A stretch of 63,136 nt of DNA from JBEKTY01 sp049515555 (GTDB lineage Bacteria; Planctomycetota; Planctomycetia; Pirellulales; Thermoguttaceae). The notes under the pieces are model-generated. The model ran no database searches. It worked only from the letters and a program-made list of their open reading frames with translations, and was not told the DNA's origin. Within the stretch, counting starts at the first letter, position 1; the number at the start of each line of letters is the position of its first letter. The stretch lies in NCBI GenBank assembly GCA_049515555.1, contig JBEKTY010000023.1, positions 1 to 63,136 on the forward strand, read 5' to 3'. Below are positions 53,932 through 62,870 of the stretch, one piece after another. A program made the position numbers and the translations under genes.

Positions 53932-55332
53932 TTACGCGTTGAACTTCAGCGCAAACAGGTCGCCGTCTTGCAGCACGAACCGTAGTCGCACCGTTTGGCT
54001 GGCCAGCGACGATAGGTCGCTTCCCTTGGTCCAGGTCACCTCTTGTTCGATACAGTCGCCGATCAGGGTGCGGCAGTCAGCCAGTGAGAAGCCGGACAGA
54101 GGCCGGCCTCCCGTGTCTTGGAGTTCCACGCGCAAGCTCCCGCCGCCGCTGGTCGAGTAGTTGACGACCAGTTCCTTGCCGGCGAATCGTAGCGGCCGCG
54201 TCAGCAACTCGCCGGGGTCGGCTCCGGCATGGACCGAGGCGAAGCCGTCGGTACGGAGCACGAAGCGGCGAAAGGGAGTGGCATAGATCGACATCTCCGC
54301 CGGGCCGGTGGGAACGACATTCAGGGCCGCGTAATTGGAGCGATTGCCCCACCGCGCCGGGTCCAGACCGGGGCGGATCAGCGCCTCGCGGAACGTGCGG
54401 TCGAAGGGCGCGCCGCCGCGGGCGGTCATGAACAGGATGTCGGTGCTCTCGCCGCGCTGCGGATGAAACCGCGTCGGCGTCGCGACGTAAATGTGCGGAG
54501 CGCGGAAATATGGATGGGTGAGTGTGGTGTAGAGGTGCTCGCCGGGGAAGTTCGGTCGCATCGGTAAAGGTTCGGTCCACGCCACAAAGTCCGGCGACGT
54601 CGTACGGCAGACCGACCGTAGCCGCTTGTCGAGAAAGTGCCGGAAATAGCAGACATAGCAGCCCTCGCTCTCGGACCAGAACGAAACGTTCTGCGAATCG
54701 AAGGCGTATTCCCTGGTATAGCGAATGACGGGCTCGGTTCGCAGCTTCCGCCAGTGAATGCCGTCGCCCGATACGAAGGCGAAAAGCATCGACTTCATCG
54801 TGCCAGCCAGTGCCTTCAGTCGCTCGCCAGCCGGCACGCCAGGGCGTGCGTCCAACATCGGCGAGAAGTTATGGCAGAACGGAGGCTCGTGTAGCACGAC
54901 GTTGTTGTCTTTGCTGCCATCAATCTCGAACAGCCCCAGCTTCGGCTTAGTCCAATGGATGCCGTCGCGGCTTTCGCAGTACCGCGTGACCTCGCTGGCG
55001 TCGCCGTCGAACTTGGCGCCGCGTCCGTCGCGGGTGTAGAGCCGGAACAGATCACCGTCCTTGATCACCGTGCCGTATTCCAGGTGATCCGCCGGCTCCG
55101 TCATCGGCGGTGCCAACAGCGGCTCGTGCAGCTTGAGTTCAACGCCATTAAGCTTGTCGATCAAGAACCGATCGACAAACAACTCACGCCGTGAGCCGAT
55201 GTCGCGAACATCGGCCGATGCCGCTTCGGTCGCCTCAGCGGCAGCCGGTTGCCTCGTCGAGGCCAGGGTCACCGCGGTGAACGCGGCCGTAGTCGCCAGC
55301 CAGTCGCGCCGAGTCAAGTTCATGCGGCTCAT
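53932..55332 (-). CDS. Secreted GH32/sialidase-like propeller protein
   Basis: A 466-residue exported protein with Tat-type signal LTRRDWLATTAAFTAVTLAS; ATG 55332 follows GGGAG. The mature part starts DIGSRRELFVDRFLID and contains repeated 'DG.HW.K' blocks (CESRDGIHWTKPKLGLFE, FVSGDGIHWRKL), as in planctomycete proteins classed near GH32/GH43/GH68-like five-bladed propellers or sialidase folds. DNNVVLHEPPF resembles their active-site rim. The C-terminal part is a beta-sandwich that may bind sugar. It follows the DUF4838 gene by 39 bases and is likely co-transcribed with it. Confidence 0.7.
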   Translation of the reverse strand: MSRMNLTRRDWLATTAAFTAVTLASTRQPAAAEATEAASADVRDIGSRRELFVDRFLIDKLNGVELKLHEPLLAPPMTEPADHLEYGTVIKDGDLFRLYTRDGRGAKFDGDASEVTRYCESRDGIHWTKPKLGLFEIDGSKDNNVVLHEPPFCHNFSPMLDARPGVPAGERLKALAGTMKSMLFAFVSGDGIHWRKLRTEPVIRYTREYAFDSQNVSFWSESEGCYVCYFRHFLDKRLRSVCRTTSPDFVAWTEPLPMRPNFPGEHLYTTLTHPYFRAPHIYVATPTRFHPQRGESTDILFMTARGGAPFDRTFREALIRPGLDPARWGNRSNYAALNVVPTGPAEMSIYATPFRRFVLRTDGFASVHAGADPGELLTRPLRFAGKELVVNYSTSGGGSLRVELQDTGGRPLSGFSLADCRTLIGDCIEQEVTWTKGSDLSSLASQTVRLRFVLQDGDLFALKFNA

Positions 55333-55371
55333 CGTTGCTCTCCCGTGGACGATGTTATGTTCCGCTACGCC

Positions 55372-57246
55372 TCAAGACCGCCGTGAGGACCGGGTCTTGA
55401 CTTCCTTGATGAAATCCTCCAGCTTCCAGGTGACGTACAGGAACCTCTGGAGAGCGGCCGGGTCGTCCTTGAGTTCCTCGCGGCCCTTCCGCCACAGTAC
55501 CTGCATCCTGGCGACGACGTCGTCTGGCCAGGTCTCGCGGTAGATCGAGGGTTCCAGGTAGCCCATGTCGTCCATGCCTCCCTGTTTCTCGATGCTCCAG
55601 GGAGCGTCTTCCCAGCGGTCGGCGGCCAGCTTCAGCAGTTCGCGCGCGGTACCGGCGGCCTTGCCGAACTGCCGCTCGCACATCACGTCCCACGCCGCGT
55701 CCACGTCCAACTCCGGGTTCCACAGGGCCTTCATGATCAAGTAGTGCGTGGGGGCCGCTGCTGTCCAGTCGGCGATCCCGCCGCCGTTCAGGAACGAGCC
55801 GATCAGCACTTCCCGATTCTTCTGGTAGTAGTCCTTGACCAGGTGCGGGTACTGGATGTAAACGCCCGGGTACTCGATCGTGCGGTGGTGGTACTCCCAG
55901 GTCTGGATCTTGCCCTTGACCTGACGGCTCCAGTCCCTCATGCAACGCTCCATCTCTCCGCGCCAGATCGGCTGGCGCATCATCGCGAAGGACATGGTAC
56001 ACATCTGGATCTCGAGGTTGTCGGGCAGATCAAGATCCTTTGGAAACACGGTGTAGTTCCAGTACGGCAGGTACAAGACCTTTTTGCCGGGCCAGCGGCG
56101 TTTAACCTCGTCCGCAAACTTCTTGAGGAAGACGCCCATGATCTGCGAGCCCGTGCCGCGGTTGCCGCCCTTGGGGTCGTAGAGCTTCCTGCAGTTCCCG
56201 CAATGGCAGTCGACCGGTTCGTCGCAGGGAGACAGGGTGACGCACGTCGTGGTGACCCAACTGACGCCATGACCGCACCAAGCCGCTATCGCCTCCGGCT
56301 TCTTGTCCCAATACGCCTCGCACCCGGCCAACAGGAACTTAAGCGTGTTCGGGTGGCCATAGCAGAGCTGGCTAAAATTCCTTTTGCCGTCCTCCTTCAG
56401 TTTGAACATCTCCGGATGCGTGTCGACCAGCTTTTGGTTCTGCCAAATGTTCTGGGGATTATGGACCTTGATCATGTATGGGCAAGTGTTGCCGTTGCGC
56501 AGGCCGGCCAATATCACGGCCATGTCGAGCTTGGCGACGCCTGCCGGAATGCCGCTCTTGAGGAGCTGGCTGGCGTCGCGGGGCACGTCGTAGGGGTACT
56601 CGGGGAAGCATTGGCGCTTGCGGAACACCGGTTGGTCACTGTAGTGCGCCGGGCGGACCTCCAGGCGTTTGGCCTGGACGACGCTGCGGCCGCCGGCATT
56701 CACTGGCCAGTACCATCGCACGCCGACCAGTCGCTCCAGGAAGTCCGCCACCGCCCAGGCCGTTCCCTCGTTGCCATAGGGGCCGTCATAACCGGCGACC
56801 TCCGGCAACTTGATCGTGCTGCCCACCAGGAACACGCGACTGGGCGCCGTCTCGACGACGAAACCCTCGACAGGGATGTCGCCAGCGTCGATGCCGGCCG
56901 CGCGCGAAGCGGCACAGTCGCCGATTACGAGCGCCGGCACATTGTCCGCGGGCATTTCCTTGACGATCTCCAGTTCGGCGCCAGTGGAAATCCTGACCGT
57001 TCCCACCAGCTCCTTCACCAGGATGCCCAGCGTCGCGCTGGGCTTCTCCGCCGCGACGTAGACCTTGGCTTTGGCCTGCCCTCCGGCCACCAGCACCACG
57101 GGGGCGTGCTGCGGCATGGCCAGAATCTTCACTGGCGTCAGGTCCTTCACCGTCAGGTAATCGGGGCCTGCGGCATCCGACGCCCACGACGACGCGACGA
57201 TCCCGGCCATGACGACACTTGTCCAGAACAGTCTCTTGCTTGACAT
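55372..57246 (-). CDS. Secreted DUF4838 protein
   Basis: A 624-residue exported protein. Signal MSSKRLFWTSVVMAGIVASS follows an AAGGA site. Residues about 30-190 resemble the N-terminal beta/alpha domain of alpha-glucuronidase-type enzymes (VGSTIKLPEVAGYDG, ADFLERLVGVRWYWPV). The rest is DUF4838, marked by LSPCDEPVDCHCGNCRKLYD and YLPYWNYTVFP. DUF4838 proteins are thought to be glycoside hydrolases related to GH67/GH115 barrels, but few are characterised. It could act on uronic-acid side chains. It starts 30 bases after a small ORF at the end of the restriction operon, so read-through transcription is possible. Confidence 0.8.
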   Translation of the reverse strand: MSSKRLFWTSVVMAGIVASSWASDAAGPDYLTVKDLTPVKILAMPQHAPVVLVAGGQAKAKVYVAAEKPSATLGILVKELVGTVRISTGAELEIVKEMPADNVPALVIGDCAASRAAGIDAGDIPVEGFVVETAPSRVFLVGSTIKLPEVAGYDGPYGNEGTAWAVADFLERLVGVRWYWPVNAGGRSVVQAKRLEVRPAHYSDQPVFRKRQCFPEYPYDVPRDASQLLKSGIPAGVAKLDMAVILAGLRNGNTCPYMIKVHNPQNIWQNQKLVDTHPEMFKLKEDGKRNFSQLCYGHPNTLKFLLAGCEAYWDKKPEAIAAWCGHGVSWVTTTCVTLSPCDEPVDCHCGNCRKLYDPKGGNRGTGSQIMGVFLKKFADEVKRRWPGKKVLYLPYWNYTVFPKDLDLPDNLEIQMCTMSFAMMRQPIWRGEMERCMRDWSRQVKGKIQTWEYHHRTIEYPGVYIQYPHLVKDYYQKNREVLIGSFLNGGGIADWTAAAPTHYLIMKALWNPELDVDAAWDVMCERQFGKAAGTARELLKLAADRWEDAPWSIEKQGGMDDMGYLEPSIYRETWPDDVVARMQVLWRKGREELKDDPAALQRFLYVTWKLEDFIKEVKTRSSRRS

Positions 57247-57276
57247 AAGTTATTCCTTTGCGTTGAACTTCGCGGC

Positions 57277-57474
57277 TCAGTCGATCGCAGCCTCCGGAGG
57301 CGGTGTGGGCATGCGCGGCGGGGCGGTGCGCCACATCAGGCGAACCTCTTCCGGCGTCAGTCCGTAGGCGGCGTTCACCAGGCCGCTCATCTCGTGCTCA
57401 GACTCCAACGCCTCGGCGGCCAAGGCCCGGGTGGGCTCAATCGAGCGGGCGCACTCGTCCCGAAGACTATTCAC
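57277..57474 (-). CDS. Small ORF after hsdM, RM-associated tail
   Basis: A 65-residue frame starting at GTG 57474, 19 bases after the hsdM stop. The segment LVNAAYGLTPEEVRLMWRTA followed by PPRMP is typical of the C-terminal ends of N6-methylase/restriction proteins in many bacteria. Here it is a free-standing small protein, or the detached tail of an older methylase gene. No catalytic residues are present. Confidence 0.55.
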   Translation of the reverse strand: MNSLRDECARSIEPTRALAAEALESEHEMSGLVNAAYGLTPEEVRLMWRTAPPRMPTPPPEAAID

Positions 57475-57493
57475 GCCCGGCCCGCTGCCGTGG

Positions 57494-59239
57494 TCACCTT
57501 TCGATGAGCTTCCGCAACCGGGATAGGGCAGCTTCCGCCTCGCGGCCTTTCTCCTCGATCACGGCAAGCAGTTCTGCCGGCGTTCGACGATCGTCGTCGT
57601 TCGTCTTGTTCGGATTGACGGCCTTCAGGTCGAACACGGCGTTTTCGATGGCCTCGGCCTTGGACAACGCCTCCCGACCCTCGCGCAACACGCCCTTCCA
57701 CCGTTCTTCCAGGCGTTTCAACTCTGCCGGCTTGGTAGACTTCGCCTTGCGCTTTTCGCGCAATGCGTCTTCATGCTGGGCCGCCTCCGCCAACAGTTGC
57801 GCCGCGCGCTCGCGGTGCGGCCGGGCCTCTTCGAGGGCTTGCTGGAGCCGGGCGGCGAACGGCACAGTCCAGCTCCGCTCGCTGTCAGCGCGCTTCGGCA
57901 GCAACCGAAAGAAACCTTCGAAATGAACATGCCCGAACGGCGTCTTCTTACCGACCTTGATATCCGACAGGTCGAAGTACCAGATCTTCTCGGTCGGCCG
58001 GCCCTTGGTGAAGAACATCAGATTCGTCTTCACGCCGGCGCCGGCCGACGAGAACACGCCGCCCGGCAGGCTGACGATGCACCACACGTCGCACTCTTCC
58101 AACAGCTTTCGCTTGGTCTGCACGAAGGCCGTTTCGTTGGTGCGGAACAAAACCCCCTCGTCGAGCACGATGCCGCAAGTGCCGTCCTTCTTCAGGCTCT
58201 TGAGCACGTGCTGGAGGAAAAGGACCTGGGTAGCGCCCGTCTTGTAGTCGAAGTGCGTCTGGGCCTCTTTGCCTTCCTTGCCGCCGAAGGGCGGGTTCAT
58301 CAGGATATAATCGAAGAACTGCGGGGCTCCCCGGAACAGCTCGGCATAGGTCTCCATGCCGGACAGCGAGTTTCCGTGCCAGATGTGCGGTTCGTCGATG
58401 CCGTGCAAGACCAGGTTGGCCAGCGCGATGGGGTAGATCGTGTCATCCTTCTCGCGGCCATAGAACGTGCGGCGGCGGAGTGTCTCCAGTTCGACGCTCG
58501 TGATCCGCTCGCCGGCCTTCGCCCGCAGGTACTCGAACGTCTGGGCCAGAAATCCGCCCGTGCCGCACCCCGGGTCGTAGACCGTGCGGCCGATCCGGGG
58601 ATCGACGGCCCGGACCATGGCGCGGATTATTTCGCGGGGCGTGAAGAACTGCCCACCGTCGTTGCCCTTCTCGCCCATCTTCAAAAGCAGGCCCTCGTAC
58701 ACCTGCGAGAGCGTGAAGACGTGCGTGTCGTCCACCGTATCGAGACTCAGCTCGTGGACCTTGTCGAGCACGTCCAAGAAGTTCTTCTCCGAGTCGATGC
58801 GGCTCCGCTCGACGGACGACATGATCTCACTGACCACCTTCTGACGCACCGTGGCGCCTCGTTTGCCCTTCAGTCCGTGGAGATGGGGAAGCAGTTCCTC
58901 ATGCACGAACTTCCACGCGCTGGCCTCGGGCCGGGTGTCCTGGCGCCGGGCCGAGTCGGGGGCGGCCCAATCGCGCCAGCGGAAGGGCGCCTTCAGCGTG
59001 GGCACGAACGGCAATCCCAGGGCTGCGGCCTCGTCGGCCTCGCGGGCTTCCCGCTCATCGAGAATCCGCAGGAACAGGATCCAGGTCAACTCCGGCACAT
59101 ACTTCATGGCCCCGGCGCAATTCGATCGCCGCATCACGTCGCAAATCGACTTCACCGCCGCATTGACCGACTGCGGCGAGATGAGCCGTTTGCCGTTGCT
59201 TGAACCCCGTCCGTTGCTCTTGGATGCGCGTTTCGCCAT
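57494..59239 (-). CDS. hsdM: Type I RM DNA methyltransferase subunit
   Basis: A 581-residue cytoplasmic adenine methyltransferase. The N-terminal helical HsdM domain (VKSICDVMRRSNCAGAMK, WILFLRILDEREAREADE) is followed by the S-adenosylmethionine site VYDPGCGTGGFLAQTFE at about 220 and the catalytic NPPFGGKEGKE at about 313. The C-terminal 130 residues form a charged, Glu/Arg-rich coiled coil. Start ATG 59239 lies 11 bases after the hsdS stop. It methylates the target site chosen by HsdS and protects host DNA. Confidence 0.93.
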   Translation of the reverse strand: MAKRASKSNGRGSSNGKRLISPQSVNAAVKSICDVMRRSNCAGAMKYVPELTWILFLRILDEREAREADEAAALGLPFVPTLKAPFRWRDWAAPDSARRQDTRPEASAWKFVHEELLPHLHGLKGKRGATVRQKVVSEIMSSVERSRIDSEKNFLDVLDKVHELSLDTVDDTHVFTLSQVYEGLLLKMGEKGNDGGQFFTPREIIRAMVRAVDPRIGRTVYDPGCGTGGFLAQTFEYLRAKAGERITSVELETLRRRTFYGREKDDTIYPIALANLVLHGIDEPHIWHGNSLSGMETYAELFRGAPQFFDYILMNPPFGGKEGKEAQTHFDYKTGATQVLFLQHVLKSLKKDGTCGIVLDEGVLFRTNETAFVQTKRKLLEECDVWCIVSLPGGVFSSAGAGVKTNLMFFTKGRPTEKIWYFDLSDIKVGKKTPFGHVHFEGFFRLLPKRADSERSWTVPFAARLQQALEEARPHRERAAQLLAEAAQHEDALREKRKAKSTKPAELKRLEERWKGVLREGREALSKAEAIENAVFDLKAVNPNKTNDDDRRTPAELLAVIEEKGREAEAALSRLRKLIER

Positions 59240-59250
59240 CTTGACAGAAC

Positions 59251-60459
59251 CTACTGATGCGGGGTCCGAAAAGCCTGGGCAAGCAATGCGGCGGGGAGAG
59301 ACCCAATCGAATCTAACTTCTGGCAGAGGCTCTGAGTGAACTGCGCCGCCGTCTCCAGCTCGTCAATAAGCCCGCCGACCAATGCGTTCTGGACTTCAAG
59401 CGACGGCACGGGGATTGGTATCATGTTTAGATTCGCTTGTGAGAGCTTTGGTTGAGCAGACCCTGTTACAAAGCGTTCAAGGTCGATACTCTCCAGATAC
59501 TGCTCCAGCCATCCGATAAGCACGTCGTTCCTGGGCTGAACCACATGTGCATGGTTGTTGACCCAGAACTTGCCTGACGCACGGAAAGCGATGCTTGAGG
59601 ATCGCGAGAGCAAGTTAGCACCATCCTCGGCAATAAGCAAGTACTCTCCGTCGAACAGAAAGTCATCGACATAATCAATGATCCCCGATGCGCCATAGTA
59701 CGCGAACGGGCCTTCGCGCTTATCGCGGTCCGACTGTTTCAAGGGAACGCGCTGGCCATCGAAGCTGTTGACCAGTTCCGCAAACGGTTTGGACTGACAT
59801 TCTTGAACACTTTGACATCCGAAGACGTCCCGCCGAAGGGCGGCGGGGAGGGCTTGTGCGGCGCCGAGTTGCGACTGGACGGCTGCCCGGGCACAGGCCA
59901 CCTCGGCCAGTTGCTCCCGCAGCCAGGCGGCAATCCGCCGCTGCTCCGCCAGTGGAGGAAGTTCTATTTCTACGCCAGCCACCTCTTCCGTTCGGATTCT
60001 CGGAAGCTGCCCCGGCGTTGTATCGATCGGTGCGCGACGCAGGTATGTCGGGCTTCGCATGAACCACGCGATGAACTCGACATCTGCGAGGGCGGCGTTT
60101 ACCTCGAATACGTACTGATCGACGGAACAAAGACCGTCGAACTCGGCGATCCAGACCTTGTTGAGATATGGTCTGAGGTAGCCGTAAACGATGTCGCCTT
60201 TCCGAAATTGCGGCTTTCGCCCGGTAAGCCTCGCTTTGTCCACTTCCACCGACCCGATGCGGCGGCCTGTATGGGATTCAATGTGCTCCAGGCCGACGAA
60301 TACATCGCGACCAGTGGGATTGTCGCGCGGGTGGACAACGTCTTTCCGAAGGCGCAAAGCATCCCCGAGGCGCATCCGACGCCAACCATCTGGCAGCCCT
60401 GGATTGGGACCGGATTGGGTCCCTTTGTTTGCGTCTGAATCACGCATTCTCGGCTTCAT
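59251..60459 (-). CDS. hsdS: Type I RM specificity subunit
   Basis: A 402-residue protein with two target-recognition domains. The first (about 20-180) includes GDIVYGYLRPYLNKVWIAEF and ends PPLAEQRRIAAWLREQL, the start of the conserved central helix. The second (about 220-400) has GPFAYYGASGIIDYVDDF, EDGANLLSRSS and KFWVNNHAHVV, all typical of HsdS. Its start overlaps the hsdR stop as ATGA. The target sequence cannot be read from the protein. Confidence 0.93.
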   Translation of the reverse strand: MKPRMRDSDANKGTQSGPNPGLPDGWRRMRLGDALRLRKDVVHPRDNPTGRDVFVGLEHIESHTGRRIGSVEVDKARLTGRKPQFRKGDIVYGYLRPYLNKVWIAEFDGLCSVDQYVFEVNAALADVEFIAWFMRSPTYLRRAPIDTTPGQLPRIRTEEVAGVEIELPPLAEQRRIAAWLREQLAEVACARAAVQSQLGAAQALPAALRRDVFGCQSVQECQSKPFAELVNSFDGQRVPLKQSDRDKREGPFAYYGASGIIDYVDDFLFDGEYLLIAEDGANLLSRSSSIAFRASGKFWVNNHAHVVQPRNDVLIGWLEQYLESIDLERFVTGSAQPKLSQANLNMIPIPVPSLEVQNALVGGLIDELETAAQFTQSLCQKLDSIGSLPAALLAQAFRTPHQ

Positions 60460-62870
60460 GCTGCGAACAACGTCTCCTTCGTGCGGCGCATCAGTTCGGC
60501 CGGATCACCGGCCTGGCGGAGTGCGGCCAGCCCTTTTTCTCGTTTCACTTCCGCCACGCTCCACAACTCGCTCGTTTCCAGGGCCTCGGTGCCGGCCTTC
60601 TCGAACTGCCGCACCACGGCGGAGATCACCCGCATGGCCGGCATGGGCAGGGCGCCGAACCAGGCCGGGCCCGGCGGGCCGAAACGCGCCGCCCGCTCGG
60701 CCCGCGTGAGTGGCTCGATCCCGTACGCTACGCCGGCGATGACGTCGAACAGGTCGTACTGGTCCATGTGAGCCGCCTCGCGGAGCTTCTCGGGCAACAG
60801 GTTTTGGGCGGCAAGCTGGTGGATCAAATCCTGACGTTGAGACGCATCCAGCCAGCGATCGCGGAACTCGGCCAGCGACGGGACCAACGCCGTCAGCTCC
60901 TGGATCAATCGCGCCTGGTACTGTTGCGGTGTGACCCGGGCCAGACGCCCGTCGACGCCCATCAGATTGAACTGCCCGGCGTCCTCGATCTCGATTTGCA
61001 CGCCCTTGACCTTGATGGGGGGCCTGGGCGGAGGTGGGGGCGGCGGAGGCGGCTTGGGGCCATCGGGCGGGGGCGACGGAGGCGGGGGCGTGACGAAGTC
61101 GGACCCGAACAGGGCCGTGGCGCCCGTGTAGTCGAAGATGCGGAACATCAGCTTGCCGCTCTCCTCCTCGATCCGCGTGCCCCGCCCGATCATCTGGTGG
61201 AAGAGGATCGGCGACTGGACATAGCGGAAGAAGACGATGTTCCGCACGCAGGGCACATTGACGCCCGTGGTCAAGAGGTCTTTGGTCGTGGCGACAATGT
61301 GCGACCGCTGCCGGGTGCGAAAATCGGGAATCATCGATTGCCCGTTCGACGACGCCATGCACTTGAAGGCATAGGTCGGCACCCGTTTTTGCCCGTGGTC
61401 GCGGCACCACTGGCTGTAGAGGTTGTTCAGTTGGTTGGCGACCAGGTCGGCATGGTGATCGCTGGCACAAAAGATGATCGACTTCTGGATCGGGTCATCA
61501 TCGCCGGTGGCCAGCAATCGCCCAAAAATGTGCTGGCACATCGCCTCCACGCGCTCCGGCAGGATGAGTTTGGCCTCCAAGGTGCTGGGCCGGTTCTGGA
61601 CCGGGACGGAGTCGGGCGTAACGCTGCGGCCGGTCAACGCGTTGGTGAGCCGCTTGCCCTGAACGTCGGCCCGCTGGACGCCGCGAACGCGCTCGGGCTG
61701 GAGGTGGCCATCGTGGAACAGGTCGTAGGTCTCCAGTTCCGCTGGGGCGAGGTAACCGTCGGCCACGCCCTGGAGATAGGTGTACTCGTAGGTCGGCTCG
61801 CCGAAGTATTTCAGGTTGTCGGCCAAGGCCATGCGGTCGCGCTCGACTTGCGATCTTGTATCGACGTCGGTGCAGTCCGGCAGGCGGATCTGTCGCGGCG
61901 TAGCAGTCAAGCCCACCTGGATCGCCTGGCCATTGTGCTTGAGGATTTCGAACCAGTCACCCCAGGCCGATCGGTGGCATTCGTCGATGACGATCACGTC
62001 GAAGTAGCCGGGCGGATAATGCTTGAGGAAGAACGTGAGATCGGCCTCACCTTCGCTCTGGTCGAGCGTCTGATAGGTGGCTATTATCACGCGGGCGTTT
62101 TTCTGGGGGTGACGGGTGCTCACTTCGGCGGCGTCGTTGCCAAAGGCGGCCTGGAAATCACCCAGCCCGTTGTCGCGCAGTTCGGTACGGTCGCACACGA
62201 ACAGGGCGCGGCCCAGCAAGCCCGCATCGAACAGCCGGCGGAGCAGGGCGGCTGCGATCCGCGTCTTGCCTGAGCCCGTCGCCAGTGCCAATAGCACCCG
62301 CGGCGCCTGGCCCGTCTCGCGCTGGCGAATCACCTTCTCCAGGGCGGAACGGATGGCCGCATCCTGATAGTAACGCAAGTAGTCGCGACCTTGATGGTAC
62401 GGAGTAAGGAGCAAGCTCAACGGCCCGGGCGCCGTTGGGAGTTTCCGGCAACTCAGGTATCGGGCAACCAAATCCTCGGGCGACGGGAACTCGGCCATTG
62501 GCCGGGCCTCGGAGGTGAAGCCGGTCGCCTCGTCGTACTCCACATACTGGTGCCCGTTGGAGGAGAAGACGAACGGTACGTGGTGGAGGTGGCCGGTGCG
62601 ATAGTTGCGGCCTTGTTGCAGGCCATGCTCGGGCGGAAGCCCCTCACGTTTGGCCTCGATAATCGCCAACGGTATGGGTTCCGTACCCGGCTCCAGAGGC
62701 CGGCGCAGGACGTAATCGGTTCGTCCCTTCGGACGCCGGCGGCCCTTCCCGTACACAATATCGACGGCCGGCAGTGTTTCCTCGATGCGAATGTCGGCGC
62801 GGTCCCATCCCCGGTCAACCAACGTCGGGTCGATCAGTTCGAATCGGGTTTGGGCTTCGTTGCGCGACAT
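60456..62870 (-). CDS. hsdR: Type I RM restriction subunit (EcoEI-like)
   Basis: An 804-residue motor and nuclease subunit. ATG 62870 fits the usual start MSRNEAQTRFELIDPTLVDR; TTG 62918 would add 16 residues. The PD-(D/E)XK nuclease site is near residues 50-85 (RTDYVLRRP, PLAIIEAKREG). Walker A is ALATGSGKTRIA at about 195 and the DExH box DECHRSAWGDWF at about 293. Motif VI is QMIGRGTRIEE. A proline-rich linker follows (about 593-620) and then the EcoEI-type C-terminal domain that contacts the methylase. It translocates and cuts unmethylated DNA. Confidence 0.93.
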   Translation of the reverse strand: MSRNEAQTRFELIDPTLVDRGWDRADIRIEETLPAVDIVYGKGRRRPKGRTDYVLRRPLEPGTEPIPLAIIEAKREGLPPEHGLQQGRNYRTGHLHHVPFVFSSNGHQYVEYDEATGFTSEARPMAEFPSPEDLVARYLSCRKLPTAPGPLSLLLTPYHQGRDYLRYYQDAAIRSALEKVIRQRETGQAPRVLLALATGSGKTRIAAALLRRLFDAGLLGRALFVCDRTELRDNGLGDFQAAFGNDAAEVSTRHPQKNARVIIATYQTLDQSEGEADLTFFLKHYPPGYFDVIVIDECHRSAWGDWFEILKHNGQAIQVGLTATPRQIRLPDCTDVDTRSQVERDRMALADNLKYFGEPTYEYTYLQGVADGYLAPAELETYDLFHDGHLQPERVRGVQRADVQGKRLTNALTGRSVTPDSVPVQNRPSTLEAKLILPERVEAMCQHIFGRLLATGDDDPIQKSIIFCASDHHADLVANQLNNLYSQWCRDHGQKRVPTYAFKCMASSNGQSMIPDFRTRQRSHIVATTKDLLTTGVNVPCVRNIVFFRYVQSPILFHQMIGRGTRIEEESGKLMFRIFDYTGATALFGSDFVTPPPPSPPPDGPKPPPPPPPPPRPPIKVKGVQIEIEDAGQFNLMGVDGRLARVTPQQYQARLIQELTALVPSLAEFRDRWLDASQRQDLIHQLAAQNLLPEKLREAAHMDQYDLFDVIAGVAYGIEPLTRAERAARFGPPGPAWFGALPMPAMRVISAVVRQFEKAGTEALETSELWSVAEVKREKGLAALRQAGDPAELMRRTKETLFAA

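Noticed and set aside
60429..62273. A 614-residue open frame opposite hsdR
   Set aside because: Antisense shadow of a clearly recognised hsdR gene.
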